A DNA stretch of 5,974 nucleotides from Burkholderiales bacterium (GTDB taxonomy: Bacteria > Pseudomonadota > Gammaproteobacteria > Burkholderiales > Burkholderiaceae_C). The first letter of the stretch is position 1, and every line of letters starts with the position of its first letter. Under the pieces are notes generated by a model. The model ran no database searches, had not been told where the DNA came from, and saw nothing but the letters and a program-made list of their open reading frames with translations. The translations under genes and the position numbers were made by a program. Positions 1 through 5,675 of this stretch are shown here, piece by piece. Location of the stretch: NCBI GenBank assembly GCA_947458895.1, contig CANHBY010000103.1, forward strand, positions 1 to 5,974, given 5' to 3'.

Positions 1-364
1 CACGTTAGACGAAATTAACGAGGATTTAAAGCAAGTTGCATCCCAACAGGGGGTTTATTTGGAAACTTTCCAAAGCAACCATGAAGGCGCCCTGATTGAT
101 CGCATTCAGGCTGCCTTCACCGATGGCACCAGCTTCATCATCATCAACCCTGCCGCCCTGACCCATACCAGCGTGGGTCTGCGAGACGCTCTGGCGGCGG
201 TGAGCCTGCCGTTTGTGGAGGTCCACCTCTCCAACATTCACCGCCGCGAGCCCTTTCGCCACCACTCTTATTTGTCCGATCTGGCCGTGGGAGTGATCTG
301 CGGATTAGGCCCCGCAGGTTACCGAGCTGCATTGACCTACGCGCTGCAGCGCCCTGTTGCCTGA
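1..364 (+). CDS. aroQ: 3-dehydroquinate dehydratase, type II (AroQ), 5'-truncated by the window edge
   Basis: This enzyme dehydrates 3-dehydroquinate to 3-dehydroshikimate, step three of the shikimate pathway, in the cytoplasm. The first complete codon is at base 2, and 120 residues remain before the TGA at 362-364. The family is usually about 145-150 residues, so roughly 25-30 N-terminal residues lie outside the window, including the GPNLN loop and the catalytic Arg/Tyr pair. Seen here are FQSNHEG (visible residues 23-29), INPAALTH (48-55, with substrate-binding Asn49 and His55), [10 protein letters not shown] (74-83, with catalytic His75) and FRHHSY (85-90, with the conserved Arg86), ending in the family signature GVICGLG. 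These motifs separate it from the unrelated type I AroD fold. It is followed after about 45 bases by accB, the usual arrangement in beta- and gammaproteobacteria. The first 75 bases are richer in A+T and use TTA codons, unlike the rest of the gene. Confidence 0.97.
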   Translation, partial: TLDEINEDLKQVASQQGVYLETFQSNHEGALIDRIQAAFTDGTSFIIINPAALTHTSVGLRDALAAVSLPFVEVHLSNIHRREPFRHHSYLSDLAVGVICGLGPAGYRAALTYALQRPVA

Positions 365-403
365 GTCGGGTTGACTCATCCACTCACTCAAGCCTTCAAA
401 CAC

Positions 404-407
404 TGGA
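404..407 (+). promoter_or_regulatory. Weak ribosome binding site TGGA that favours the second accB ATG
   Basis: TGGA touches the ATG at 408 directly, which leaves no spacer, but lies 6 bases before the in-frame ATG at 414. Shine-Dalgarno spacing therefore points to 414. The resulting N-terminus, MDLRKLK, is also the usual family start. The match to the consensus is short, so the choice is likely rather than certain. Confidence 0.4.
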
Positions 408-413
408 ATGAAC

Positions 414-875
414 ATGGATCTTCGCAAGCTCAAGACACTGATTGATTTGGTGTCTGAATCCAACATCTCTGAATTGGAAATCACCGAGGCCGATGGCAAG
501 GTGAGGATCCTCAAATCTGAGCCGCAGGCTGCCCTTGGCTACGCGCCCCAGCAACCGGTCTACCAAACGATGCCAGCCGCGCCTGCGCCAGCAGCCACAC
601 CAGCCACACCAGCCGCGGCGGCGCCGCCGGCCGAGGAGCCCGGCCATGCTGTCAAGTCGCCCATGGTCGGCACTTTCTATCGCTCCGCCAGCCCCGGCTC
701 GAAACCTTTTGCGGAGGTGGGCGCCACCGTCAAAGAGGGCGACCCGATCTGCATCATCGAAGCCATGAAAATCATGAACGAGATCGAGGCAGACAAATCG
801 GGCACCATTACTCGCGTTCTGTGTGAAGACGGCCAGGCGGTGGAATTCGGTCAACCACTCGTCATCATCGAATAA
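414..875 (+). CDS. accB: Biotin carboxyl carrier protein of acetyl-CoA carboxylase (AccB/BCCP)
   Basis: AccB carries biotin between the biotin carboxylase (AccC) and the carboxyltransferase (AccA/AccD), which make malonyl-CoA for fatty acid synthesis in the cytoplasm. Domains in order, numbered from the ATG at 414: an N-terminal helical segment ([13 protein letters not shown], then a conserved [13 protein letters not shown] stretch, about 1-35); a flexible Pro/Ala-rich linker (about 50-78) partly encoded by a 9-base tandem repeat; and a C-terminal biotinyl domain (about 80-153). The biotin attachment motif EAMKIMNE is intact, with the target lysine at residue 119 (codon 768-770), 35 residues from the C-terminus as in the E. 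coli protein. Length (153 residues, or 155 if ATG 408 is used) matches the family. The start at 414 was preferred on ribosome-binding-site spacing; 408 remains possible. It lies between aroQ and accC, but the gap to accC is a long 199 bases. Confidence 0.96.
   Translation: MDLRKLKTLIDLVSESNISELEITEADGKVRILKSEPQAALGYAPQQPVYQTMPAAPAPAATPATPAAAAPPAEEPGHAVKSPMVGTFYRSASPGSKPFAEVGATVKEGDPICIIEAMKIMNEIEADKSGTITRVLCEDGQAVEFGQPLVIIE
592..614 (+). repeat. 9-base tandem repeat (CAGCCACAC, about 2.5 copies) in the accB linker
   Basis: Two perfect CAGCCACAC units (592-600 and 601-609) are followed by a partial third copy, CAGCC. The unit encodes Ala-Thr-Pro inside the Pro/Ala linker of AccB. It is a multiple of three, so copy-number change would alter linker length without shifting frame. 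Confidence 0.7.
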
Positions 876-1074
876 CAGCAGCCTGACCAACCCACTCACC
901 TGAGTGCCTTGATCTGCTCGGGCTCGAGCAAGCTTTAGCTCAGGCGGCAAGGCCTTCAGCGCTCTGACTTACCCAACTTTTCATGCAAACCGAGGCGCCA
1001 ACCCCGCCGGGGTTGCAATGCTGTCGTTTCGCGGGGCACGCTGAGCTGGCCCACGTGATCAAGCCGAGGCAACT
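876..1074 (+). other. accB-accC intergenic region, 199 bases, no supported gene
   Basis: The gap holds a perfect hairpin at 999-1015 and, at 1066-1069, a GAGG ribosome binding site 5 bases before the accC ATG. I found no convincing -35/-10 promoter pair and no hairpin followed by a T run, so neither an accC promoter nor a terminator is supported. A 36-codon reading frame (983-1093) overlaps the accC start in another frame but lacks a ribosome binding site and is probably chance. The gap is long for two subunits of one enzyme: in E. coli these genes are almost contiguous. Confidence 0.6.
999..1015. other. Perfect inverted repeat (7-bp stem, 3-base loop) between accB and accC
   Basis: CAACCCC (999-1005) pairs fully with GGGGTTG (1009-1015) around the loop GCC. 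No T run follows on either strand, so it is not an intrinsic terminator. It lies 60 bases before the accC start and could affect message stability or ribosome access; that role is inference. Confidence 0.6.
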
Positions 1075-2424
1075 ATGTTCAAGAAAATTCTGATCGCGAA
1101 CCGGGGGGAAATTGCCCTTCGCATTCAACGCGCCTGCCGCGAATTGAATATCAAATCGGTGGTGGTGTACTCCGAAGCCGACCGGGAAGCCAAATATGTG
1201 AAACTCGCCGATGAAGCCGTGTGTATCGGCCCGGCGCCCTCTTCGCAAAGTTACCTCAGCATGCCGGCCATCATCGCAACGGCAGAGGTCACTGATGCAG
1301 AGGCCATTCACCCGGGCTATGGCTTCCTCTCTGAAAACGCAGACTTCGCTGAGCGAGTTGAACGCAGCGGTTTTACCTTCATCGGCCCCACCCCAGAAGC
1401 CATTCGCATCATGGGCGACAAGGTCTCGGCCAAGCAGGCCATGATCAAGGCCGGTGTACCTTGTGTACCCGGCTCAGAAGGCGCCCTGCCCGAAGACCCC
1501 AAGGAAATCATCCGCATCGCGCGCGCCATTGGTTATCCAGTGATCATCAAGGCGGCCGGTGGGGGTGGTGGTCGGGGCATGCGTGTCGTGCATACCGAAG
1601 CGGCGCTGATCCACGCCGTGCAAACCACTCGGGCTGAGGCTGGCGCTGCCTTTGGGAACCCTGCGGTCTACATGGAAAAGTTTCTCGAAAATCCTCGCCA
1701 CATTGAGATCCAGATCCTGGCCGATCAGCACAGAAATGCGGTCTGGTTGGGCGAGCGCGACTGCTCCATGCAGCGGCGCCACCAAAAAATCATCGAAGAA
1801 GCGCCGGCCCCTGGCATCCCACGCCGAGTGATCGAGCGTATTGGTGACCGCTGCGTGGCAGCCTGCAAAAAAATCGGCTACCGCGGCGCTGGCACCTTCG
1901 AATTTTTGTTTGAAAACGGTGAGTTCTATTTCATTGAAATGAACACCCGCGTTCAGGTCGAGCACCCCGTGACTGAATTGGTCACGGGTATTGACATCGT
2001 TCAACAGCAAATTCGCATTGCTGCCAACGAAAAGTTGCCCTTCTCGCAACGGCAAATTCAGCTCAAGGGCCATGCCATTGAGTGCCGTATCAATGCCGAA
2101 GACCCTTACAAATTCACACCCTCTCCAGGGCGCATCACCACTTGGCATGCGCCAGGTGGGCCGGGGGTTCGTGTGGACTCTCACGCCTACACGAACTACT
2201 TCGTGCCTTCGCACTATGACTCGATGATCGGCAAAATCATCACCCATGGCGACACGCGCGATCAGGCCTTGGCCCGCATGCGCATCGCCCTGTCCGAAAT
2301 GGTGGTGGAGGGAATTTCTACCAATATCCCTCTGCATCGCGAGTTGCTGGCTGACGCCAAATTCATCGAGGGCGGTACCAGCATTCACTACCTCGAAGGC
2401 TGGATGACCCAGCATAAGCGCTGA
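1075..2424 (+). CDS. accC: Biotin carboxylase subunit of acetyl-CoA carboxylase (AccC)
   Basis: AccC is the ATP-grasp enzyme that carboxylates the biotin on AccB using ATP and bicarbonate, the first half-reaction of acetyl-CoA carboxylase. The protein is 449 residues, the same length as E. coli AccC, and the known active-site residues fall at identical positions: ATP ligands Lys116 and Lys159, His236 and Lys238, metal ligands Glu276 and Glu288, Asn290, and catalytic Arg292, Glu296 and Arg338. Domains in order: N-terminal carboxylase domain (1 to about 114, starting [14 protein letters not shown]), ATP-grasp domain with the glycine-rich loop GGGGGRGM (162-169), and C-terminal domain (about 335-446). 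The signature [14 protein letters not shown] (288-301) is complete. The ATG has a GAGG ribosome binding site 5 bases upstream. No residue is missing and nothing suggests inactivation. The protein lacks fused carrier or transferase domains, so it is the stand-alone subunit rather than part of pyruvate or propionyl-CoA carboxylase. accB upstream supports this. Confidence 0.98.
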   Translation: MFKKILIANRGEIALRIQRACRELNIKSVVVYSEADREAKYVKLADEAVCIGPAPSSQSYLSMPAIIATAEVTDAEAIHPGYGFLSENADFAERVERSGFTFIGPTPEAIRIMGDKVSAKQAMIKAGVPCVPGSEGALPEDPKEIIRIARAIGYPVIIKAAGGGGGRGMRVVHTEAALIHAVQTTRAEAGAAFGNPAVYMEKFLENPRHIEIQILADQHRNAVWLGERDCSMQRRHQKIIEEAPAPGIPRRVIERIGDRCVAACKKIGYRGAGTFEFLFENGEFYFIEMNTRVQVEHPVTELVTGIDIVQQQIRIAANEKLPFSQRQIQLKGHAIECRINAEDPYKFTPSPGRITTWHAPGGPGVRVDSHAYTNYFVPSHYDSMIGKIITHGDTRDQALARMRIALSEMVVEGISTNIPLHRELLADAKFIEGGTSIHYLEGWMTQHKR

Positions 2425-2425
2425 A

Positions 2426-3328
2426 ATGGTTGAGCTGCTACTCAAAACCCCAGGCCCGTGGGTCGAGGCCCTGTCAGATGCCCTGATGGAGGAGCTCGGC
2501 GCCTTGTCGGCCAGCGTAGAAGACGCCCATGCCGATACCGATGCCGAGCAAGCCCTGTTTGGCGAGCCTGGCATGCCGGCACCCGCACAAGGGTGGGACG
2601 CTTCGGTGATCAAGGCGTTATTTCAAGATGAGGCGCAAGCCCAGGAAGCTGCCGATCTCATCCGAGCCCAAGACTGGGCCACTGACATCATCATCGGCCC
2701 GATCCAGGCTGTTCCGGATCAAGACTGGGTGCGACTCACGCAGTCGCAGTTCGAACCGGTATCGATCACCCCCAGCTTCTGGGTCGTTCCAAGCTGGCAT
2801 GAGCCGCCTGCCGAGGCTAAGAAAGTGATCAGGCTCGATCCTGGGCTGGCCTTCGGAACGGGTACCCACCCCACCACGCGAATGTGCCTGCGCTGGCTCG
2901 CCACCCGTTCACATGCCCAAAATCCCTGGCCTCGCGTGCTCGACTATGGCTGCGGCTCGGGTATCTTGGCCATTGGTGCGGCTCTTTTTGGCGCACAAGA
3001 AGTGGTGGCGGTTGACATCGACCCAGCCGCTGTCACGTCCACACAAGACAACGCGCAAGCCAATGGCGTGGTTTTGCAAGCAGGCCTCCCTGATGCCGCC
3101 CAGGGCACCTTTGATGTCGTGGTGGCCAACATTCTGGCCACGCCACTCAAGCTGCTGGCACCGTTGCTCAGCAGTTTTGTTCGGCCCGGGGGCCACCTGA
3201 TTTTGGCCGGCATTTTGAGCAGGCAGGCCGAAGACGTGCAAGCCACCTATGCCGAGAACCTCAAGCTGAGCGTTTCCGATGAAGAAGACGGCTGGATTTT
3301 GATGACGGCGCGGCGTGAAAACGTATGA
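2426..3328 (+). CDS. prmA: Ribosomal protein L11 methyltransferase (PrmA)
   Basis: PrmA uses S-adenosylmethionine to methylate amino groups of ribosomal protein L11 (several lysines and the N-terminus in E. coli). The protein is 300 residues (E. coli 293). An N-terminal L11-recognition domain (about 1-95) is followed by a linker, then the Rossmann methyltransferase domain (about 130-300). Visible motifs are LDPGLAFGTGTHPTT (137-151), the SAM-binding loop DYGCGSG (173-179), the acidic end of strand 2 AVDIDP (195-200) and the substrate-site NIL (235-237). Its ATG begins one base after the accC stop codon (TGAAATG), and no clear ribosome binding site precedes it, so translational coupling to accC is likely. 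The accC-prmA pairing is common in proteobacteria, although the two enzymes share no pathway. The N-terminal domain is the less conserved half, as expected for this family. Confidence 0.96.
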   Translation: MVELLLKTPGPWVEALSDALMEELGALSASVEDAHADTDAEQALFGEPGMPAPAQGWDASVIKALFQDEAQAQEAADLIRAQDWATDIIIGPIQAVPDQDWVRLTQSQFEPVSITPSFWVVPSWHEPPAEAKKVIRLDPGLAFGTGTHPTTRMCLRWLATRSHAQNPWPRVLDYGCGSGILAIGAALFGAQEVVAVDIDPAAVTSTQDNAQANGVVLQAGLPDAAQGTFDVVVANILATPLKLLAPLLSSFVRPGGHLILAGILSRQAEDVQATYAENLKLSVSDEEDGWILMTARRENV

Positions 3329-3420
3329 TCGGCCCGAGCGGCCTGCCGCAAGCGCTTTGAATTTCTCACCTGCCGCCTGGCGGGCTGACGTTGAGACTGA
3401 ACTGTATGCGCACGAGAAGC

Positions 3421-3437
3421 CTCACCCCTTCGGTGAG
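3421..3437. other. Perfect inverted repeat (6-bp stem, 5-base loop) upstream of the zinc-ribbon gene
   Basis: CTCACC (3421-3426) pairs with GGTGAG (3432-3437) around the loop CCTTC. No T run follows, so it is not a standard terminator for prmA. It sits in the 145-base gap between prmA and the zinc-ribbon gene, 36 bases before that gene's start. A stem this short could be chance. Confidence 0.4.
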
Positions 3438-3458
3438 ATCCCGATCTGCTCGACTTAG

Positions 3459-3464
3459 GATAAT
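3459..3464 (+). promoter_or_regulatory. Possible -10 element GATAAT just upstream of the zinc-ribbon gene
   Basis: GATAAT matches five of the six bases of the sigma-70 -10 consensus. I see no acceptable -35 hexamer 16-18 bases upstream, so support is weak. If used, transcription would start at about 3471-3474, at or next to the ATG at 3474, giving a nearly leaderless message. Confidence 0.25.
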
Positions 3465-3473
3465 TCGACTCTC

Positions 3474-4508
3474 ATGAGCCTGGCCACTCGCTGCTCTTCC
3501 TGCCAAACAGTTTTTCGGGTCGTTCAAGCCCAGCTCAAAGTGTCTGAGGGGTGGGTGCGCTGTGGGCGGTGTGGGACTGTCTTCAATGCACTCGAAGCCC
3601 TGTTCGACCTGAGTCGTGAGAAAGAAAAACCCTCCACGAAGAAGGCAGAACCTAAGCCTGAACCCATCAGCAAGAAACCCCGCGAGGGCGGCCCGGTTCA
3701 GCCCCAACGCGAAAGTGGCCCGCAAAAAACTGAAGAGGTTCCCACCAAGGGGCGGCGCCGAGCCACCCCGGCGAACCCCGAACCAAGAGCCGTGCCCCTG
3801 CCCAAGGGCCAAAGTGAGTTCGCCGATGCCCAGTTCGCTGCCGATGCGGTGGCAGATGTCACTCAGCCGCTCGTCCACCCGCCCTTGGCACCTTCGTCGA
3901 CTAGATCACCTCTTAATCCGAGTAAGAAGGTCATCGTTGCTGGCAAGCCATTGCCAACGGACGCATCAAACCCCACCGATCAGTCCCTAGCAACCCTTCA
4001 GTTCGTCAAGCAGGCTGATCGTAAAGCCCATTGGAAGAGCCCTCGGATGCAGGCCTCACTCGCAGGCGCCAGTTTGGTGTTGTCGTTGATCTTTGGATTG
4101 CAGGCCATGCACCATTTCCGAGACATCACGGCGGCCCGGTGGCCACAGATGGCTCCTTTGCTGGTGCGGTGGTGCCAAACCCTGGGCTGCCAGATACAAG
4201 CCCCACGACACATCGAGAGCGTGGCGGTTGAAAGCATCACCCTGACTCGGAACACCAACAGCACCAACACCTTCCTGTTGTCGGTGGCCCTCCAAAACAA
4301 CAGCGCCTACGCCGTGGCCATGCCAGCACTCGACCTGACCCTGCGCGACGCCAACGGCCTGCTCATTTCGCGCCGCATGCTGACCCCACAGGAATTGCAA
4401 GTCAAAAACACCGCCATCGAGCCCTACTCAGAGGCGCTGGTGCAAGCCACCATCACCGAGACCGATCAGACGATTGTCGGCTTCACGGTAGAAACTTTCT
4501 ACCCTTGA
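3474..4508 (+). CDS. Zinc-ribbon, single-pass membrane protein with C-terminal DUF3426 domain; function unknown
   Basis: The 344-residue protein has three parts. The N-terminus is an MJ0042-type zinc ribbon: Cys7-x2-Cys10 and Cys30-x2-Cys33, in the typical wording CSSCQTVFRV and VRCGRCGTVFNA. A long low-complexity region rich in Pro, Lys, Arg and Glu (about 48-190) follows. One hydrophobic segment (about 193-211) is preceded by the basic stretch DRKAHWKSPR, so by the positive-inside rule the ribbon should be cytoplasmic and the C-terminal domain periplasmic. The rest (about 212-344) matches DUF3426: CQTLGC (234-239), LQNNSAYA and a central RDANGLLISRRMLTPQE. This family is common in betaproteobacteria near prmA, but its role is not known; a metal-binding membrane regulator or scaffold is only a guess. 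The nearest ribosome-binding-like motif (AGGA, 3457-3460) is 13 bases from the ATG, longer than usual. The ATG is kept because the ribbon begins six residues later. Confidence 0.9.
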   Translation: MSLATRCSSCQTVFRVVQAQLKVSEGWVRCGRCGTVFNALEALFDLSREKEKPSTKKAEPKPEPISKKPREGGPVQPQRESGPQKTEEVPTKGRRRATPANPEPRAVPLPKGQSEFADAQFAADAVADVTQPLVHPPLAPSSTRSPLNPSKKVIVAGKPLPTDASNPTDQSLATLQFVKQADRKAHWKSPRMQASLAGASLVLSLIFGLQAMHHFRDITAARWPQMAPLLVRWCQTLGCQIQAPRHIESVAVESITLTRNTNSTNTFLLSVALQNNSAYAVAMPALDLTLRDANGLLISRRMLTPQELQVKNTAIEPYSEALVQATITETDQTIVGFTVETFYP

Positions 4509-4617
4509 GGCCAACCCAAGCTGATGCCATGTTTGGGGTCTCAGAGCTCAGCCCCGCGCAGGGAAGGTCTTGGGTACCCACGCCATTGTTCATTCACCTC
4601 TCTTACTGGAGCCCTCT
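4509..4617 (+). other. Intergenic leader of the kinase gene, 109 bases
   Basis: No gene, terminator with a T run, or convincing promoter is visible. A 10-base palindrome, TGGGTACCCA, lies at 4571-4580, and the kinase ribosome binding site is at the downstream end. The kinase frame is open back to a TTG at 4570, but the ribosome binding site and family alignment place the start at 4618. Confidence 0.5.
4607..4611 (+). promoter_or_regulatory. Ribosome binding site TGGAG that sets the kinase start
   Basis: TGGAG lies 6 bases before ATG 4618. The alternative upstream TTG at 4570 would add 16 residues (beginning MGTHAIVHSP) that do not look like part of the kinase fold. The ATG start gives MPALICGSLAFDTI, a normal first strand for a PfkB-family protein. 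Confidence 0.7.
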
Positions 4618-5526
4618 ATGCCGGCCTTGATCTGCGGATCCCTCGCGTTTGACACCATCACCACGTTTCCAGGTCGGTTTGCCCAGCAGATACTGCCTGA
4701 TCAAGTGCACATTCTGAATGTCTCGTTCTTGGTGCCGACTCTGCGGCGCGAGTTTGGAGGCTGCGCAGGCAACATCGCTTACAACCTGGCCCGGCTCGGC
4801 GGCGAGCCGCTGGTGATGGCGGCCCTCGGCCACGATGATGGCGTCCAGTACATGGAGCGGCTGCGCTCATGGGGCGCCAGCACGGAATTCGTGCGCCTGA
4901 TCGAGGGCCAATACACGGCGCAAGCCATCATCATCACCGACACCGACAACAACCAAATCACCGCCTTTCACCCCGGCGCCATGCAGGCGGCTCACCTGAA
5001 TGAGGTGCCTCGCCAAGACAACATCCGCGTGGCCATCGTTGCGCCTGATGGCCGCGATGCCATGCTTCAACACGCTGCCCAGCTCGCCCAAGCCGGCATT
5101 CCGTTTGTCTTCGATCCCGGGCAAGGCCTGCCCATGTTCGATGGAGCAGAACTCAAACACTTCGTGCAGCAAGCCACTTGGGTCGCGCTCAATGACTATG
5201 AGGCCCGCATGCTGTGCGACCGCACCGGCGAGAGCCTGGCTTCATTGTCGCGCAGCCACCTGCGAGGCGTGGTGGTCACGCTGGCCGCAGACGGCTGCGA
5301 AATCTGGGAACAAGGTGAACGAACCCATGTGCCAGGCCACACGGCCGAGGCCGTTATCGACCCCACGGGCTGCGGCGACGCATTTCGCGCTGCACTCTTG
5401 TATGGCCTGGAGCGCGACTGGGCCCTGGCCCAGTGCGCCGAATTGGGCAACAAGTTGGGCGCACTGAAAATCGCTCACCGAGGTGGCCAGAACCACCCCA
5501 TCGATCGTCGCGCCTTGGGACTTTGA
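4618..5526 (+). CDS. PfkB-family carbohydrate or nucleoside kinase
   Basis: This 302-residue cytoplasmic protein belongs to the ribokinase/PfkB family, whose members transfer the ATP gamma-phosphate to a sugar or nucleoside hydroxyl. The N-terminal strand ALICGSLAFDTI carries the substrate-contacting Asp12. The first signature region is FGGCAGNIAYNLARLGG (46-62), followed by ALGHDDGVQY. The second signature, DPTGCGDAFRAALLYGL (248-264), contains the anion-hole loop and the catalytic base Asp254; it reads GCGD where most members have GAGD. The LNDYEARML stretch (191-199) is the family's usual N-E type motif. The wording around residues 33-60 resembles proteins annotated as adenosine or carbohydrate kinases in Burkholderiales, but the substrate cannot be read from sequence, so no gene symbol is given. 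It is co-directional with its neighbours, has its own ribosome binding site, and is followed by a hairpin-rich non-coding stretch that may end its transcript. Confidence 0.93.
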   Translation: MPALICGSLAFDTITTFPGRFAQQILPDQVHILNVSFLVPTLRREFGGCAGNIAYNLARLGGEPLVMAALGHDDGVQYMERLRSWGASTEFVRLIEGQYTAQAIIITDTDNNQITAFHPGAMQAAHLNEVPRQDNIRVAIVAPDGRDAMLQHAAQLAQAGIPFVFDPGQGLPMFDGAELKHFVQQATWVALNDYEARMLCDRTGESLASLSRSHLRGVVVTLAADGCEIWEQGERTHVPGHTAEAVIDPTGCGDAFRAALLYGLERDWALAQCAELGNKLGALKIAHRGGQNHPIDRRALGL

Positions 5527-5538
5527 CAAACAGTTTTT

Positions 5539-5554
5539 GCCTCCAGAAGGAGGC
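5539..5554. other. Perfect hairpin (6-bp stem, AGAA loop) containing a consensus Shine-Dalgarno
   Basis: GCCTCC (5539-5544) pairs fully with GGAGGC (5549-5554) around AGAA. It begins 12 bases after the kinase stop codon. The T run (5534-5538) lies before rather than after the stem, so it is not a standard terminator for the + strand, and on the - strand the corresponding run is A. The right arm reads AAGGAGG, the strongest ribosome-binding-like sequence I noticed, and the left arm contains CCTCC, the same core as the 16S rRNA anti-Shine-Dalgarno. Confidence 0.65.
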
Positions 5555-5564
5555 TATGGCGAGA

Positions 5565-5590
5565 GGGGTTGTGGCCCGAAACCAAACCCC
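5565..5590. other. Imperfect hairpin (6 bp plus 3 bp with one bulge)
   Basis: GGGGTT (5565-5570) pairs with AACCCC (5585-5590). After a bulged G at 5571, TGG (5572-5574) pairs with CCA (5582-5584) around a seven-base loop. It is the second of the successive hairpins between the kinase and the pseudopilin. No T run follows. Confidence 0.5.
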
Positions 5591-5596
5591 CTGAAA

Positions 5597-5620
5597 GGCC
5601 GCCCCCTTTTGGGGGGGGCC
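5597..5620. terminator. Strong GC-rich hairpin after the kinase gene; terminator-like but without a T run
   Basis: GGCCGCCCCC (5597-5606) faces GGGGGGGGCC (5611-5620) across a TTTT loop: a 10-bp stem with a single G-G mismatch (5601/5616). Changing 5616 to C would make it perfect. An extra A-T pair (5596/5621) is possible. It is the most stable-looking structure in the window and lies about 70 bases after the kinase stop. The absence of a downstream T run means intrinsic termination is doubtful; 3'-end protection or a dispersed repeat are alternatives. Confidence 0.45.
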
Positions 5621-5632
5621 TCAAGCCTGAGG
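5619..5632. other. Short hairpin (5-bp stem) competing with the preceding stem
   Basis: CCTCA (5619-5623) pairs with TGAGG (5628-5632) around AGCC. Its left arm shares bases 5619-5620 with the right arm of the preceding hairpin, so the two cannot both form completely. Confidence 0.4.
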
Positions 5633-5665
5633 GGCACCTACAGTTCGCTACCGCGTTTGTTCAAC

Positions 5666-5669
5666 GGAG
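5666..5669 (+). promoter_or_regulatory. Ribosome binding site GGAG that sets the pseudopilin GTG start
   Basis: GGAG lies 6 bases before GTG 5676. There is no in-frame ATG between the upstream stop codon (5628-5630) and the prepilin cleavage motif, so a non-ATG start is required. GTG 5676 is the only common alternative start with good spacing, and it yields a 9-residue leader. Confidence 0.6.
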
Positions 5670-5675
5670 CTGGAA

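Noticed and set aside
396..950. Open frame of 184 codons on the - strand opposite accB
   Set aside because: Its translation is a low-complexity product (Arg/Gly/Trp-rich) caused by the complement of the Pro/Ala linker. accB with its biotin motif explains the region.
983..1093. 36-codon frame overlapping the accC start
   Set aside because: Not annotated as a gene because no ribosome binding site precedes it and its composition is not protein-like. It is mentioned only in connection with the accB-accC gap.
1474..2613. Long open frame of 379 codons on the - strand opposite accC and prmA
   Set aside because: It lies antisense to an intact accC whose catalytic residues are all conserved, and its translation shows no recognisable domain. 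Long antisense frames are expected in GC-rich coding sequence.
3371..3386. GC-rich inverted repeat after prmA (around CCGCC-T-GGCGG) as a terminator
   Set aside because: Only about four to five pairs can form with a workable loop and no T run follows, so it does not qualify as an intrinsic terminator.
3366..3878. Open frame of 170 codons on the - strand opposite the zinc-ribbon gene
   Set aside because: It overlaps the low-complexity part of a gene with clear domains on the + strand and shows no motif of its own.
4571..4580. 10-base palindrome TGGGTACCCA upstream of the kinase as a possible operator
   Set aside because: A single short palindrome without a second copy or an adjacent promoter is compatible with chance.
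4570..4617. TTG-initiated N-terminal extension of the kinase
   Set aside because: It has no good ribosome binding site, and the 16 extra residues do not fit the family's N-terminus. ATG 4618 has TGGAG at 6-base spacing.
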